Source: JBARRO01 sp049644265
GTDB taxonomy: Bacteria; Bacteroidota; Ignavibacteria; UBA10030
Assembly (NCBI GenBank): GCA_049644265.1
Contig: JBARRO010000006.1
Span: forward strand, 1 to 7,303
Reading direction: 5' to 3'
Length of the DNA: 7,303 nt
Below, piece by piece: positions 6,127 to 7,303 of the stretch. The position numbers were made by a program, and so were the translations under genes. Position 1 is the first letter of the stretch, and every line of letters starts with the position of its first letter. The notes under the pieces are model-generated. The model searched no databases and was not told the origin of the DNA. It saw only the letters and a list, made by a program, of their open reading frames with translations.

Positions 6127-7303
6127 ATGGCCAAACCAATGAGCACGGAAAGAATCAAGTATCTCAAGGAATTGCGGGAGAAAGCACTTCTCGGTGGTGG
6201 AGAACAACGGATTGACGATCAGCACAAGAAGGGGAAGCTGACCGCCCGGGAGCGAATTGATCTGCTGCTCGATCCTGGGAGTTTTGAAGAAATCGGAATG
6301 TTCGTCCAGCATCGTTCGACGGATTTTGGGTTGGACAAGCAAAAATTCCTGGGGGATGGAGTTGTGACGGGGCGCGGCACAGTCAACGGAAGGCCGGTTC
6401 TCGTCTACAGTCAGGATTTCACGGTGTTTGGCGGATCGCTGTCGGAAACACACGCTGAGAAGATTTGCAGGATTCTCGACACTGCATTGAAACTGGGGGT
6501 TCCGGTGATCGGACTGAATGATTCAGGCGGAGCTCGGATCCAGGAAGGTGTTGTCAGCCTCGGTGGTTATGCGGATATTTTCCTCCGGAACACACTTGCG
6601 TCGGGTGTCGTCCCTCAAATATCGGCTGTCATGGGGCCATGCGCGGGGGGAGCGGTCTACTCTCCAGCGATCACGGATTTTGTGTTCATGGTCAAGAATA
6701 CGAGCTACATGTTCGTGACGGGCCCGAATGTGGTAAAGACCGTAACGCACGAAGACGTGTCGTTTGAGGATCTCGGGGGAGCGGTAACCCACGCGACGAA
6801 AAGCGGGGTTGCGCATTTCGCGATGGAAAACGAGGCTGAGTGTATCGAGGGAATCAAGAGTCTCCTCGCGTATCTCCCCTCAAACAACCTTGACGATCCG
6901 CCATTGCTGGAATCCTCCGACGACCCGAACCGAACCGACGCCGAACTCGACTCCATTGTTCCCGAGAACCCGAACAAACCTTACGACATCAAGAACGTTA
7001 TACGGAAAGTGGTTGACGGCGGGGAGTTTCTTGAGATTCAGGAACTCTATGCAGCGAACCTTGTAGTTGGATTCGCGAGGTTGGGTGGACGGTCGGTGGG
7101 TATTGTAGCCAATCAACCCGCAGTGCTGGCCGGTGTGCTTGATATCGACTCCTCACTTAAAGGCGCCCGATTCGTTCGTTTTTGCGATGCGTTCAATATT
7201 CCGCTCGTGGTGTTTGAGGACGTGCCCGGATTCATGCCCGGAACCGAGCAGGAATGGCGCGGAATCATCAAGCATGGAGCCAAGTTGTTGTACGCCTTTT
7301 GTG
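6127..7303 (+). CDS. Acyl-CoA carboxylase carboxyltransferase (beta) subunit, PccB/MmdA family, 3' end cut off
   Basis: The frame stays open from ATG 6127 to the window edge, giving 392 of an expected roughly 515 residues. An in-frame ATG at 6139 (MSTERIKYL) is an equally plausible start; neither has a Shine-Dalgarno. Visible family marks are GGGEQRIDDQHKKGKLTARE (23-42), the first crotonase-fold domain with LNDSGGARIQEGV (130-142), GPCAGGAVYSPA (170-181) that forms an oxyanion hole, TGPNVVKTVTHE and GGAVTHATKSGVAHF. The second crotonase domain begins near residue 290 and carries EDVPGFMPGTEQEW (364-377) and HGAKLLYAF (383-391). The enzyme moves carboxylate between biotin on a carrier protein and acyl-CoA, typically propionyl-CoA to methylmalonyl-CoA, in the cytoplasm. 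It could instead be the alpha subunit of a methylmalonyl-CoA decarboxylase or an acetyl-CoA carboxylase subunit. The segment usually used to judge substrate choice (GGAYDVM in PccB) lies past the window edge. Partners, biotin carboxylase and biotin carrier, are not seen. Confidence 0.93.
   Translation, partial: MAKPMSTERIKYLKELREKALLGGGEQRIDDQHKKGKLTARERIDLLLDPGSFEEIGMFVQHRSTDFGLDKQKFLGDGVVTGRGTVNGRPVLVYSQDFTVFGGSLSETHAEKICRILDTALKLGVPVIGLNDSGGARIQEGVVSLGGYADIFLRNTLASGVVPQISAVMGPCAGGAVYSPAITDFVFMVKNTSYMFVTGPNVVKTVTHEDVSFEDLGGAVTHATKSGVAHFAMENEAECIEGIKSLLAYLPSNNLDDPPLLESSDDPNRTDAELDSIVPENPNKPYDIKNVIRKVVDGGEFLEIQELYAANLVVGFARLGGRSVGIVANQPAVLAGVLDIDSSLKGARFVRFCDAFNIPLVVFEDVPGFMPGTEQEWRGIIKHGAKLLYAFC

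Noticed and set aside
1..7303. Search for tRNA/rRNA genes, CRISPR arrays, insertion sequences, toxin-antitoxin pairs or phage genes
   Set aside because: Nothing supportable was seen. The window is almost fully occupied by five conventional genes, and the only larger gap is 119 bases.

Overview
The window is one strand of ordinary bacterial DNA, densely coded, with every gene on the + strand. It covers an envelope efflux cluster and the start of an unrelated carboxylase gene. The tripartite envelope pumps and hydrophobic N-terminal anchors point to a diderm (Gram-negative) bacterium. GC content is moderate, a little over half by eye. Shine-Dalgarno signals are weak or absent at the gene starts. 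Together with a MacB-type permease encoded apart from its ATPase, this would fit the Bacteroidota/Chlorobiota/Ignavibacteria group, but that placement is a low-confidence inference.

Layout: (1) 2-514 is the C-terminal end of a periplasmic adaptor (HlyD/MacA-like) with an odd Met/Glu/Arg/Gln-rich 19-residue repeat and a Gly/Gln-rich stretch. (2) 523-1740 is a complete MacB-type ABC permease with four membrane segments and a large periplasmic domain, but no ATPase domain. (3) 1772-2815 (or from GTG 1757) is a second adaptor, of the AcrA/RND class, retaining the Arg-Leu-Ser tip motif used to dock TolC-like channels. (4) 2828-6007 is a full-length AcrB-type RND proton-drug antiporter. (5) 6008-6126 is a 119-base gap with a good sigma70-like promoter candidate and a dyad in its spacer. 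(6) 6127 to the window end is the 5' three quarters of a biotin-dependent carboxyltransferase (propionyl-CoA carboxylase beta / MmdA family), cut off by the window edge.

Genes 1-4 are separated by only 8, 16-31 and 12 bases, so they are probably one transcript. They would encode the inner-membrane and periplasmic parts of two different pumps, one ABC/MacAB-like and one RND/AcrAB-like. Neither an ABC ATPase nor an outer-membrane channel gene is in the window. Both are expected upstream or elsewhere. The carboxylase gene belongs to acyl-CoA metabolism and has its own apparent promoter.

I did not find a previously undescribed system. The points most worth checking are the repeat insertion in the first adaptor, the missing ATPase, the Lys-to-Ser change in the pump's proton relay, and the dyad inside the carboxylase promoter.
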